The notes below the pieces were generated by a model. It was given only the letters and a program-made list of their open reading frames with translations, ran no database searches and had not been told where the DNA came from. A DNA stretch of 64,000 nt from Streptococcus mitis (GTDB taxonomy: Bacteria; Bacillota; Bacilli; Lactobacillales; Streptococcaceae), in contig NZ_CAMIAF010000010.1 in assembly GCF_946190375.1 (NCBI RefSeq), forward strand, positions 1 through 64,000. Direction: 5' to 3'. Below are positions 22,941-31,872 of the stretch, one piece after another; positions within the stretch are counted from its first letter, which is position 1; the number at the start of each line of letters is the position of its first letter. Both the position numbers and the translations under genes were made by a program.

Positions 22941-25900
22941 ATGAAAAAGAAAATTCAAAATACTCAGATTTTAGCAGTTATTTTTATACTGCTAATAAGT
23001 GTTTTTATAGATTGTGTCAATCCAATTATAGTTTATGGTGCACAGGCTAGAGCTATACCAAACACAGAGACAACTATTACAGATAAACAGTTGGATAGCA
23101 AACTAAATAAAACACAACAATGGATTAATTCTGTTAGCGATAGTGTTGAAAAGTCAGGATTAACTTTTCTAAATGCAGAACAGACGAGTAAAGGAGAGTT
23201 AAAATTAACAACATTCAAAAATTTAAATGATAACTTTTCAGCTTTGACTACAGTGACATTTGCAAGCAATAATAAAGATGCAGAATTTCAAGTAGTGATA
23301 CTAAAAGATTCCAGAAAGTTAGCTGTTCAAAAAATGCGTGGGCAGATCGAAAAAAAAGACAAAGAAGTATTTTTTAGGTATCTTGATAGTAAGACTAAAA
23401 AAGAAAATACTATAAATCTGACTTCTGGACATTCATCCGCTGTAGCTTCTATACCACTAGCATTTGAATTGATTAGTGGTGCATCAGAATTAGCTGGGAT
23501 TACAACGGCAATGACTGCTGCGTTGCCAGCTGCAATCATTGTTGGAGGTGCGGCTATTATAATAGGGGGAGGATACTATCTCTATACTAAATCAACCACA
23601 GCTAAATCTTATCCAAATGCATCTATAAGTCGAGCAACTGTAGCAAAACAAGAACTAACTTCCTTATCATCTCTCTATAAAACCAATATCCAAATGAATA
23701 ATGTTACTCAAGCAACCCAAAATTTATCATTAATAAAAGGATATTCAAAAGCATTAAATATTAATATTGAATCTATAAATATTAATATAAACCCCATAAA
23801 AATTAATATAAATCCCATATATATTAATATGGAATCTATTAATATCCCCTCCATAAATATAGATCCTATTAATATTGATTTAACTGATTTTAACAAAATA
23901 ATGTCAGACTTTAACGAATCAATAGATTCATTTAATAAAAGTATGAAAGAAACTTCAGAATACTTGAAGAAAATGAATATAGAAATTGCTAAAAATATGG
24001 AACATTTAGAAGACTATTTCAGATTTTCAGCAGCTCCTAGTTTTAGCTCTGCCACATATGATAAGAATGCTAAAATTTTAAATTTAGCAGGGAATATGCC
24101 AACAGAATCAACAATTTACATTTATATAAATAATAAATTATCTCAAACAAGCGAAACAAATAAAAAAGGAGATTTTAGCCTTACAGTAAATGTTGAAAAT
24201 GCAGAGGTAGCAATTGATGCTATTCAAAAGCCGATTGGAGGAAAAAACTATAAATCATGTAGCTCCATAGGCTTGATAGGGTGCCCAACTTTTAAAATTC
24301 ATGAAGATGGGGATTTAACAGTAAGCTCGAAGACCAATAAATATGTAAAGAGTCCTTTATTAGTTGAGCAATATACAGCCTCTCCAACTTTTGACAGAGT
24401 AACTTATGATTCAAAGACAAAAACATTGAATTTAGTAGGAAGTATGCCAAGCGCTTCTACTTTAGATATTTACATAGGATATAAGAAAGTCCAAACAGTT
24501 GTTACTGATAATAAGGGAAACTTTAATATTAATATCAAAGCCGAAAACACTAATGTTGCTGTTAATGCAATTCAGAAATCTACTAGTAAATTTAAGTATA
24601 TTTCATCACGCTTTTCCGGAATAATTGGATATCCAACTTTCAAGATAGCCAGTGATGGAATAGTAACTACAACTGCACAGACAAATAAATTATTAAGACA
24701 CCCTTTACAAGAAGCTGTTCACACTGCTTCTCCAACTTTTGACAGAGTAACTTATGATTCAAAGACAAAAACGTTGAATTTAGTAGGAAGTATGCCAAGT
24801 GCTTCAAATCTAGATATTTATATTGATGATAAGAAAATTAGAACTGATAAAACAAATGTAAATGGTCATTTTGACATAAAAATCAAAGTAGAAGATGCGA
24901 CAGTATCAATAGATGCAGTTCAAAATTCAACAGAGAAATTTAAATATTCTTCCTTTGGCTTTTTTGGTGCAGTCAAATTTTATATTGCTTCAGATGGGGG
25001 TGTAATAGCTAGTGAGAACGCAAAATTAGCGAATGGGGTTCCTATTAAACTTGAGAAGTCAACTCCTCCACCTGTAGTTGACGAAATATCATACAATAAA
25101 AATAGTGACTTGTTGACTATTCCTATAACAATGGCTGTAGACTCCCAGTTCACTATTTATAGAAACAATATAAAAGTACAAACAGTAGATTGTGAAGCAA
25201 AAAAGACCTCCTTAATTACAATACCTCTTGAGAAAGGTGATAACAATATTAAAATTACTATTTCAGGGAAAAATACCATAATGACTATTTATCCTCAAAA
25301 GAGTAATAAAACACTAGATTTTAGTATTGATAATAGTAGAACTCTAAAAGCAAGCGTTTTTACAAATTTTTATTTAAAGAAATCATTGCCTACAGTTCCT
25401 ATCCCTCATCTTTCAACCGTTCCGAACTTTAGTAATATTTCTTTTGATGCTAAAACCAATACTTTCACAATCTCGGGGAAAATGTTGTGGAAATCGACTA
25501 TTACTCCATATCTCAATAGCGAAAAATTACAAAGTATTTCTACAGATAACTCAGGAAATTTTAGATTAAGCATTCCTGTAAAAAGAACTTCTAATGGTAT
25601 AGCAAATATCGCTATTGATGGAATTCTTGATGAGATGAACGCAGTTAAATATTCATCTTACATGGATGGAATTGACCTTTCAATGTTCAGGGTTGATGCT
25701 TCAGGAAATATAAGTGTTAGTGATTTTATAAAAAAATCAATTACTCCAAAACAAGTGATCACTCCAATACCAAATGTAAACCCGATACCAGTTGGCAAAG
25801 GAGTTACTGTTCAAGGGAAAGCATTACCTAACTCAGATGTTATCGTTAAAAACAGAGGGGTAGAATATGGAGGAAAAGCTAATGATAAAGGAATCTTCTC

Positions 25901-26573
25901 TATACCTGTTCCAGAAATTCTAGTTAATGATGTTGTTGAGATTTTTGTCAAAGCACCAAGTACAGCAGTTATTAGCTATACAACATCTGAAGCTGTATCT
26001 GTGCAAGCTCAATTATCAAGTTCAGAAGCTACTGTTAATAAGGATACGCCAAAGACCAATGAATCAGAGACAACATCTGATATAAATGATACAGTTTATA
26101 CACCCGAACAAATGGGAGTCCGTACAGCACAAGAATTTGCAGCAGCAGTTGTAGTGGAAAATGGAATATTAACGGAAGAGTCTATTGAGCAGTTAGCTAG
26201 ATTGGCTGAGATTAATGCTGCAGCAAACGTTGTTACCCTCGGTTCATATGTTGCTAACAGTACAAGTTCTTATGACCAAACGGCATACCGAGCAGGTAAT
26301 ACCTTCTATACGATGGGAAGTGCAGGATGGGATGCCATTATGGATGAACTTATAAAAAATGGTATTGTTGATAATGTGAAACAAAACGAAGAAATGTGGA
26401 AAATTAATCAGAAATTTTTAGATAATCAGATTGTTAAAGGAAAAATATTTGAGTTTACGGTAAATCCAACAACAATCCCTAGGAAGAAGTATGGATACCA
26501 AGAATTTGAGTATTTACAAAACAATGGGTATCATCTAGTTGAATTAAATGGAAGGTTTAAAATGGTGAAATAA
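22941..26573 (+). CDS. Giant secreted repeat protein with toxin-like C-terminus
   Basis: Protein of 1210 residues. A signal peptide occupies about 1-37. A unique domain (38-180) precedes a Gly-rich hydrophobic segment (about 180-212), and a block of N-I-N-P-I-x-I heptads (about 272-315) follows. Five beta-rich repeats of about 115 residues begin near 364, 480, 596, 709 and 827. One bacterial Ig-like domain lies near 947-1030. The last 115 residues (about 1095-1210) have the pattern L-G-x-Y, G-N-T-F-Y, N-Q-K-F-L-D-N-Q-I-x-x-G and G-Y-x-x-x-x-L-x-G, resembling polymorphic-toxin tips. There is no LPXTG anchor. The gene lies between the subtilase and a 136-codon gene 1 nt downstream. I infer a delivered toxin; adhesin is the alternative. 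Confidence 0.7.
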   Translation: MKKKIQNTQILAVIFILLISVFIDCVNPIIVYGAQARAIPNTETTITDKQLDSKLNKTQQWINSVSDSVEKSGLTFLNAEQTSKGELKLTTFKNLNDNFSALTTVTFASNNKDAEFQVVILKDSRKLAVQKMRGQIEKKDKEVFFRYLDSKTKKENTINLTSGHSSAVASIPLAFELISGASELAGITTAMTAALPAAIIVGGAAIIIGGGYYLYTKSTTAKSYPNASISRATVAKQELTSLSSLYKTNIQMNNVTQATQNLSLIKGYSKALNINIESINININPIKININPIYINMESINIPSINIDPINIDLTDFNKIMSDFNESIDSFNKSMKETSEYLKKMNIEIAKNMEHLEDYFRFSAAPSFSSATYDKNAKILNLAGNMPTESTIYIYINNKLSQTSETNKKGDFSLTVNVENAEVAIDAIQKPIGGKNYKSCSSIGLIGCPTFKIHEDGDLTVSSKTNKYVKSPLLVEQYTASPTFDRVTYDSKTKTLNLVGSMPSASTLDIYIGYKKVQTVVTDNKGNFNINIKAENTNVAVNAIQKSTSKFKYISSRFSGIIGYPTFKIASDGIVTTTAQTNKLLRHPLQEAVHTASPTFDRVTYDSKTKTLNLVGSMPSASNLDIYIDDKKIRTDKTNVNGHFDIKIKVEDATVSIDAVQNSTEKFKYSSFGFFGAVKFYIASDGGVIASENAKLANGVPIKLEKSTPPPVVDEISYNKNSDLLTIPITMAVDSQFTIYRNNIKVQTVDCEAKKTSLITIPLEKGDNNIKITISGKNTIMTIYPQKSNKTLDFSIDNSRTLKASVFTNFYLKKSLPTVPIPHLSTVPNFSNISFDAKTNTFTISGKMLWKSTITPYLNSEKLQSISTDNSGNFRLSIPVKRTSNGIANIAIDGILDEMNAVKYSSYMDGIDLSMFRVDASGNISVSDFIKKSITPKQVITPIPNVNPIPVGKGVTVQGKALPNSDVIVKNRGVEYGGKANDKGIFSIPVPEILVNDVVEIFVKAPSTAVISYTTSEAVSVQAQLSSSEATVNKDTPKTNESETTSDINDTVYTPEQMGVRTAQEFAAAVVVENGILTEESIEQLARLAEINAAANVVTLGSYVANSTSSYDQTAYRAGNTFYTMGSAGWDAIMDELIKNGIVDNVKQNEEMWKINQKFLDNQIVKGKIFEFTVNPTTIPRKKYGYQEFEYLQNNGYHLVELNGRFKMVK

Positions 26574-26574
26574 G

Positions 26575-26985
26575 ATGTTAGAGATACGAGAAAAAATTAG
26601 AACGAGCAAAGGTTATCAAGTCTTAATTGAAATGCTTGATAGTTACTTTGGTCAAGATTATATTATCCGTAAAATTACTTATGATGATTTGGATCCGACA
26701 AGTTTTGATTTTGAGTTATCTGTGGATTTTCCCAAATTAAAGGGAGTGGATGTAGGTGTCGCTAATAGTGGTCCACGCCAAATGTTTCGTATAGGAGGAG
26801 ACGGTTTTATTGGAATTGCTGTACCTAAGGAAGGGTGCTTAGGGGTTTTGACATCTGGTGAGAAAGGAGAAGGATTAGATAAAATTTTAGGAGACTCTAG
26901 TTTGCGTTGGGGAGCGGGATTAGATAATGTAGAAAGTGTCGATAAATATTTTGATGCCTTCAAAAAATACTATGATAGTCTTTAG
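26575..26985 (+). CDS. Probable immunity protein to the adjacent toxin-like protein
   Basis: Soluble 136-residue protein with no signal peptide or membrane segment, starting one base after the stop of the 1210-residue gene, so translation is likely coupled. It is acidic (many Asp/Glu) and has a helix-strand pattern typical of small immunity proteins, with G-V-D-V-G-V-A-N and F-R-I-G-G-D-G-F in the middle. I do not recognise a named family. The inference rests on position directly after a toxin-like C-terminus, small acidic size, and a stub of a second copy 12 nt after its stop. An enzyme accessory role cannot be excluded. Confidence 0.6.
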   Translation: MLEIREKIRTSKGYQVLIEMLDSYFGQDYIIRKITYDDLDPTSFDFELSVDFPKLKGVDVGVANSGPRQMFRIGGDGFIGIAVPKEGCLGVLTSGEKGEGLDKILGDSSLRWGAGLDNVESVDKYFDAFKKYYDSL

Positions 26986-26997
26986 AGAAAGATAAGG

Positions 26998-27039
26998 ATG
27001 AAGATACGAGAAGAAATTAGAACGAGTAGAAACCTTTAA
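26998..27039 (+). pseudogene. Stub of a second immunity gene
   Basis: Thirteen codons read M-K-I-R-E-E-I-R-T-S-R-N-L and then stop. They are nearly the same as the start of the preceding gene (M-L-E-I-R-E-K-I-R-T-S-K-G), and the DNA identity covers about 35 bases. A GGATG-type site is present. This looks like the recombination scar left by a displaced toxin/immunity cassette. Confidence 0.65.
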
Positions 27040-27293
27040 CACTATGTATATTTCAAAATTAGTATAATTTTATCTGATTTAATTTTCTGAATTTATCTAA
27101 AAGATACTATGCAGAAAATACGAATATAATAAGGTGATAAGATTCATAACTTCGATACATGCAGAACAATTTATGTAGATTTAAAAAATTAGAGAAACTA
27201 TTTGGTAAAATACTAAAAAAAACTATAAATTAGTTGACCACCTTACCTACTATTATCTTTAATTAATTCTACTCGAAATTATCTCTACTAAAT
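27040..27293. other. AT-rich non-coding tail of the toxin island
   Basis: About 250 bases of AT-rich sequence with no frame longer than a few codons and no recognisable repeat. It may be degraded coding sequence of lost cassettes. Confidence 0.35.
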
Positions 27294-27344
27294 AAAAAGA
27301 CTCTTTATTAACTACATAAATAGTAGGTGATAAAGAGTCTTTTT
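27294..27344. terminator. Long hairpin terminator at the edge of the toxin island
   Basis: A stem of about 20 bp (AAAAAGACTCTTTAT and ATAAAGAGTCTTTTT at its base, AACTAC/GTAG towards the loop) is bounded by A-run and T-run. It would end transcription in either direction between the immunity genes and the right IS630 copy. Confidence 0.8.
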
Positions 27345-27350
27345 AGTAGT

Positions 27351-28541
27351 AATACTAGACTAAAATCAAACAACATCTTATAATAGTAGTTATGAAACTT
27401 ACAAATGAAGAAACACAAAAAATTGAAAAACTCCTAAGAGATTCATCGTACGCCAAATATCGCCAAGTCTACAGATTATTTATTTTCGCTCAAAAGAAAA
27501 GAGTTATAAGAAAATCATGGGTCTGCTAGATTGCAATAAAACAACTGTTTGGAGGAATTTGAAAAAATATAAGGAGTTTGGTTTAGAAGCTCTTCTTCAA
27601 GAGACACGTGGTGGACGTCATAGAGAATATATGACTTATGAAGAAGAACAAGCATTTCTAAAACGTCATATAGAAGCTGCTCAGGCTGGGGAATTTATAA
27701 CTGTCAATCAATTATTTGAAGCCTATCAAAAAGAGATTGGTCGCACTTCCACACGTGATGGTTTCTACTATCTCCTGAAACGCCATGGTTGGCGAACGGC
27801 CACTCCTCGACCTGAACATCCCAAGAAGGCAGATGCTCAGACAATTGAGACGTCTAAAAATAAAATCTACATCCGAGACCTTAAGTAAGCGCTTTAAAGA
27901 TGAGGGTACTTATAACAAAGTACGTTTGATGTACCAAGATAAAGCTGGTTTCGGAAGAATCAGTAAGATGAGTTCTGGTTGGGCTCCTCAAGGAATTCGA
28001 CCTAGCATTCCTAGCCATTATATGCGAGAATATCGCTATTGTTATGGGGGAGTAGATGCTCAGACAGGAGATTCCTTATTGCTGGAGGATGCAATACTGA
28101 GTGGACGAATGAATTTCTACGGTAAGTCTCACAAGCTTATCCAGATGACTATATTTTACTTGTAATGGATAATGCTATATGCATAAATCAAGTACCTTAG
28201 AGATTCCAAGTAATATTGAGTTGGCTTTTATCCCACCTTATACACCAGAAATGAACCCTATTGAACAAGTCTGGAAAGAAATTCGAAAACGAGGTTTTAA
28301 AAATAAGGCTTTCCAAACATTGGAAGCTGTTATTGATAAGCTTCAAGAAGTTATTCAAGGACTGGAAAAAAGTATTTTAAAGTCTACTGTCAGCAGACAA
28401 TAGACAAGGTTGCTTTTTGAAAATAATTGAGTATAAATTAGAAAACGCATAGTATCAGATGTTAAAATCCTTGATATCATGCGTTTTATTGTTAGAAAAT
28501 TTACTTTATTCTCTCCTCAAATTGAGTTTTTGCCCAGTCTC
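27351..28541 (+). mobile_element. Defective IS630-Spn1-like element, right copy
   Basis: Homology to the left copy begins at AATACTAGACTAAAATCA (27351), so the left terminal repeat is missing. The right end (TTTTTGCCCAGTCTC, 28527-28541) is intact and is the inverse of the left terminal repeat at 19825. The transposase is in pieces (from ATG 27392, frames 27517-27888, 27785-28165 and 28179-28403). It has small deletions near 27460 and 28080 and a Q-D-K-A-G-F in place of Q-D-E-A-G-F. The 3' end holds the hairpin with AAAACGCATAGTATCAG (28441-28489). Confidence 0.85.
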
Positions 28542-28553
28542 TTGTTGTATTCT

Positions 28554-29303
28554 TTAACCAAGAGCCTCTCTATTTTTATCTGGATTCCAGATGAAGCTTG
28601 CGATAAAGCTAAAGATGATAGTTAGGATAGCGAGGATAATGGCAAGGATGAGAGCAGGGATGCGGATAAACCACCAGAGTGGGTTTGGTTTTTTATCATT
28701 GTGCCATTGTTTCGTTTCTTCGTCCAAACGTTGGAATTCTGTTTGGATACGATTGGCGACTGTTTCAATGCCTTCATCATTCATTTTCTTGATATCTGAG
28801 ATATCGATTGGATTTCCAAAGTTCATATCGACACGTTCGCGGCTAACCAAGCCTTTCAAGGTCATAGGACCTGTGTAGGTAACCGGCATGATACGGACCT
28901 TGGCCATCTTGGCAATTAGTGCAACTCCACCCTTGACATCGTTTGAGTGACGGCTCCCACTTGGAAACATGATGAGAGAGCGATCACTTTTTTTAAGAAC
29001 ATTGATAGGGTATTTGATGGCAGAAGCGCTAGGATTTTCACGGTCGATAGGAAATGCACCACACATACGAATCCACCAGCCAAAGATACGGTTGGTAAAG
29101 AGCTCTTTTTTGGCCATAAAGATAAACTGTTTTGGCTTGGTCGCAAAAGCCATGTAAACTGGATCCCACCAAGTACGGTGAGGGGCAACCAGAATATAAT
29201 TTTCATCTTGATTAGGAATTTTATCGGTATTATGATAGTGAGCATTGCCATTAATGGACCATAGGAGCAAGACAACCAATCCACGTAAATAAGTATAAAA
29301 CAT
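28554..29303 (-). CDS. PlsC-like 1-acyl-glycerol-3-phosphate acyltransferase
   Basis: Membrane-associated protein of 249 residues. An N-terminal hydrophobic segment (about 5-20) is followed by A-P-H-R-T-W-W-D-P near residue 36, a variant of the catalytic H-x4-D motif. Then come a F-P-S-G-S-R-H motif near 105 and V-x-Y-T-G-P-M near 142, and two adjacent membrane helices lie at the C-terminus. The enzyme class adds a fatty acyl chain to lysophosphatidate in phospholipid synthesis. Start 29303 is chosen over a longer frame (29348), because AAGGAG lies at the right distance on the minus strand. It is divergent from the P-type ATPase gene. Confidence 0.85.
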   Translation of the reverse strand: MFYTYLRGLVVLLLWSINGNAHYHNTDKIPNQDENYILVAPHRTWWDPVYMAFATKPKQFIFMAKKELFTNRIFGWWIRMCGAFPIDRENPSASAIKYPINVLKKSDRSLIMFPSGSRHSNDVKGGVALIAKMAKVRIMPVTYTGPMTLKGLVSRERVDMNFGNPIDISDIKKMNDEGIETVANRIQTEFQRLDEETKQWHNDKKPNPLWWFIRIPALILAIILAILTIIFSFIASFIWNPDKNREALG

Positions 29304-29421
29304 GCGATCTCCTTCGATTATTTTCTTGTTATTATTATACCTTATCAAAGGAGGGCTGGCAAACTTTTCCCTTGACTAGGTGATATTTAGGATGAGATTA
29401 GAATTCTTTTAGAAAAAATGA

Positions 29422-29427
29422 TATGAT
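29422..29427 (+). promoter_or_regulatory. -10 element close to the P-type ATPase start
   Basis: TATGAT at 29422-29427 would place the transcript start about one base before the ATG at 29435. With no visible ribosome site, this suggests a leaderless or nearly leaderless message. The -35 region is weak. Confidence 0.4.
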
Positions 29428-29434
29428 AGAATTT

Positions 29435-31771
29435 ATGGATAAAAATAAGATTATGGGATTAACCCAAAGAGAAGTCAAGGAAAGACAGGCTCAAGGTTTG
29501 GTCAATGACTTTACCGCATCAGCCAGTACCAGTACTTGGCAAATCATCAAACGAAATGTCTTTACCCTTTTTAACGCGTTGAACTTTGCCATTGCTTTGG
29601 CGCTAGCCTTTGTTCAGGCCTGGAGCAATCTGGTCTTCTTTGCAGTGATCTGCTTTAACGCTTTTTCTGGAATTGTGACCGAGCTACGGGCCAAACACAT
29701 GGTGGACAAGCTCAATCTCATGACCAAGGAAAAGGTCAAAACCATCCGTGATGGACAGGAAGTTGCTCTTAATCCTGAAGAATTGGTGCTAGGAGATGTC
29801 ATTCGTCTGTCTGCTGGAGAGCAGATTCCCAGTGATGCCTTGGTTTTGGAAGGCTTTTCGGAAGTCAATGAAGCCATGTTGACGGGGGAAAGTGATTTGG
29901 TGCAAAAGGAAGTTGACGCCTTGCTTCTGTCTGGAAGTTTCCTAGCCAGTGGGTCAGTTTTAGCTCAAGTTCACCATATCGGTGCAGACAACTATGCTGC
30001 CAAACTCATGCTGGAAGCTAAGACTGTTAAACCAATCAACTCTCGTATCATGAAATCACTGGACAAGTTAGCAGGTTTTACTGGAAAGATTATCATTCCT
30101 TTTGGTCTGGCTCTCTTGCTAGAAGCCTTGATCTTAAAAGGCCTGCCTCTCAAGTCATCCGTTGTAAACTCGTCGACAGCCCTTTTGGGGATGTTGCCCA
30201 AGGGAATTGCCCTTTTGACCATCACTTCGCTCTTGACAGCGGTGATTAAGTTGGGCTTGAAAAAGGTCTTGGTGCAGGAGATGTACTCTGTTGAGACCTT
30301 GGCACGCGTGGATATGCTCTGTTTAGACAAGACGGGCACCATCACCCAAGGAAAGATGCAGGTGGAGGCTGTTCTTCCTTTGACCGAAGAGTATGGAGAT
30401 TCAGCGCTTACTAGCATCTTGGCCAGCTATATGGCCCATAGTGAGGATAAAAATCCAACAGCTCAAGCTATTCGCCAGCGTTTCCAAGGTCAGGTAGTCT
30501 ATCCTATGATCTCTAATCTGCCTTTCTCAAGCGACCGCAAGTGGGGAGCCATGGAGTTAGAAGGTTTGGGAACAGTTTTCTTAGGGGCACCTGAGATGTT
30601 GTTGGATGCTGAAGTTCCTGAAGCTAGAGAAGCTCTTGAACGAGGCTCTCGTGTCTTGGTGTTAGCGCTCAGTCAAGAAAAACTTGACCATCACAAGCCA
30701 CAAAAGCCTTCTGATATTCATGCTCTAGCCTTGCTAGAAATCTTGGACCCGATTCGAGAGGGAGCAGCAGAGACGCTGGACTATCTCCGTTCTCAGGAAG
30801 TGGGCCTCAAGATTATCTCTGGTGACAATCCAGTTACGGTGTCCAGCATTGCCCAGAAGGCTGGTTTTGCGGACTATCACAGCTATGTCGATTGCTCAAA
30901 AATCACGGATGAGGAATTGGTTGCTATGGCTGAGGAGACAGCGATTTTCGGTCGTGTTTCCCCTCATCAAAAGAAACTCATCATCCAAACACTGAAAAAA
31001 GCGGGTCATACAACGGCTATGACAGGGGATGGAGTTAATGATATCCTGGCCCTTCGTGAGGCGGATTGTTCTATCGTGATGGCTGAGGGAGATCCTGCGA
31101 CTCGTCAGATTGCCAATTTGGTTCTCTTGAACTCAGATTTTAATGATGTTCCTGAGATTCTCTTTGAAGGTCGTCGTGTGGTCAATAACATTGCCCACAT
31201 CGCACCGATTTTCTTGATAAAGACCATCTATTCCTTCCTCTTAGCAGTTATCTGTATTGCCAGTGCTCTTCTGGGACGGTCTGAATGGATCTTGATTTTC
31301 CCCTTCATTCCGATCCAGATTACCATGATTGACCAGTTCGTGGAAGGTTTCCCACCATTCGTTCTGACTTTTGAGCGAAATATCAAACCTGTTGAGCCAA
31401 ACTTCCTCAGAAGATCCATGCTTCGTGCCTTACCAAGCGCTCTCATGGTCGTGTTCAGTGTTCTTTTTGTGAAAATATTTGGAAGTAGCCAAGGTTGGTC
31501 TGAGTTAGAAATCTCAACTTTACTCTATTATCTCTTGGGGTCAATTGGTTTCTTATCCGTATTTAGAGCCTGCATGCCATTTACCCTATGGCGTGTCCTC
31601 TTGATTGTTTGGTCAGTAGGAGGCTTCCTAGCCACAGCTCTCTTCCCAAGAATTCAAAAACTGCTTGAAATATCAACCTTGACAGGACAAACGCTACCTG
31701 TTTATGGTGTCATGATGCTGGTCTTTACCGTGATTTTCATTTTGACCAGTCGTTACCAAGCGAAAAAATAA
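29435..31771 (+). CDS. Cation-transporting P-type ATPase
   Basis: Membrane pump of 778 residues. The actuator motif L-T-G-E-S is near residue 147, the phosphorylation site D-K-T-G-T near 300, and the hinge T-G-D-G-V-N-D near 530. About ten membrane helices are seen. The M4 segment reads M-L-P-K-G-I-A-L-L-T, so the usual P-E-G-L calcium site is altered and the cation cannot be assigned. ATG 29435 is favoured over 29423, because homologues as I recall them start M-D-K-N-K and a -10 element overlaps the earlier ATG. A terminator follows. Confidence 0.9.
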   Translation: MDKNKIMGLTQREVKERQAQGLVNDFTASASTSTWQIIKRNVFTLFNALNFAIALALAFVQAWSNLVFFAVICFNAFSGIVTELRAKHMVDKLNLMTKEKVKTIRDGQEVALNPEELVLGDVIRLSAGEQIPSDALVLEGFSEVNEAMLTGESDLVQKEVDALLLSGSFLASGSVLAQVHHIGADNYAAKLMLEAKTVKPINSRIMKSLDKLAGFTGKIIIPFGLALLLEALILKGLPLKSSVVNSSTALLGMLPKGIALLTITSLLTAVIKLGLKKVLVQEMYSVETLARVDMLCLDKTGTITQGKMQVEAVLPLTEEYGDSALTSILASYMAHSEDKNPTAQAIRQRFQGQVVYPMISNLPFSSDRKWGAMELEGLGTVFLGAPEMLLDAEVPEAREALERGSRVLVLALSQEKLDHHKPQKPSDIHALALLEILDPIREGAAETLDYLRSQEVGLKIISGDNPVTVSSIAQKAGFADYHSYVDCSKITDEELVAMAEETAIFGRVSPHQKKLIIQTLKKAGHTTAMTGDGVNDILALREADCSIVMAEGDPATRQIANLVLLNSDFNDVPEILFEGRRVVNNIAHIAPIFLIKTIYSFLLAVICIASALLGRSEWILIFPFIPIQITMIDQFVEGFPPFVLTFERNIKPVEPNFLRRSMLRALPSALMVVFSVLFVKIFGSSQGWSELEISTLLYYLLGSIGFLSVFRACMPFTLWRVLLIVWSVGGFLATALFPRIQKLLEISTLTGQTLPVYGVMMLVFTVIFILTSRYQAKK

Positions 31772-31776
31772 AGTAA

Positions 31777-31805
31777 GACTGCAATCTGTGGATTGCGGTT
31801 TTTTT
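31777..31805 (+). terminator. P-type ATPase gene terminator
   Basis: ACTGCAATC pairs with GATTGCGGT, followed by seven T. It lies directly after the stop codon. Confidence 0.85.
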
Positions 31806-31872
31806 AGGTGCAAGATTGCCAGCTGAAATGTGGTATAATAAGAGGTAATAGAGTTTTGGAAAGTGAGAGAAG

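Noticed and set aside
24378-25800. CRISPR array
   Set aside because: The periodic sequence is coding repeat of about 350 bp, not short repeats with unique spacers. No cas gene is present in the window.
22941-26573. LPXTG cell-wall anchor on the giant secreted protein
   Set aside because: The C-terminus ends in a charged soluble segment without LPXTG, hydrophobic stretch or positive tail, so sortase anchoring is not supported.
19823-28541. Prophage or ICE
   Set aside because: No integrase, relaxase, capsid or replication gene is visible; the only mobile genes are broken IS630 transposases.
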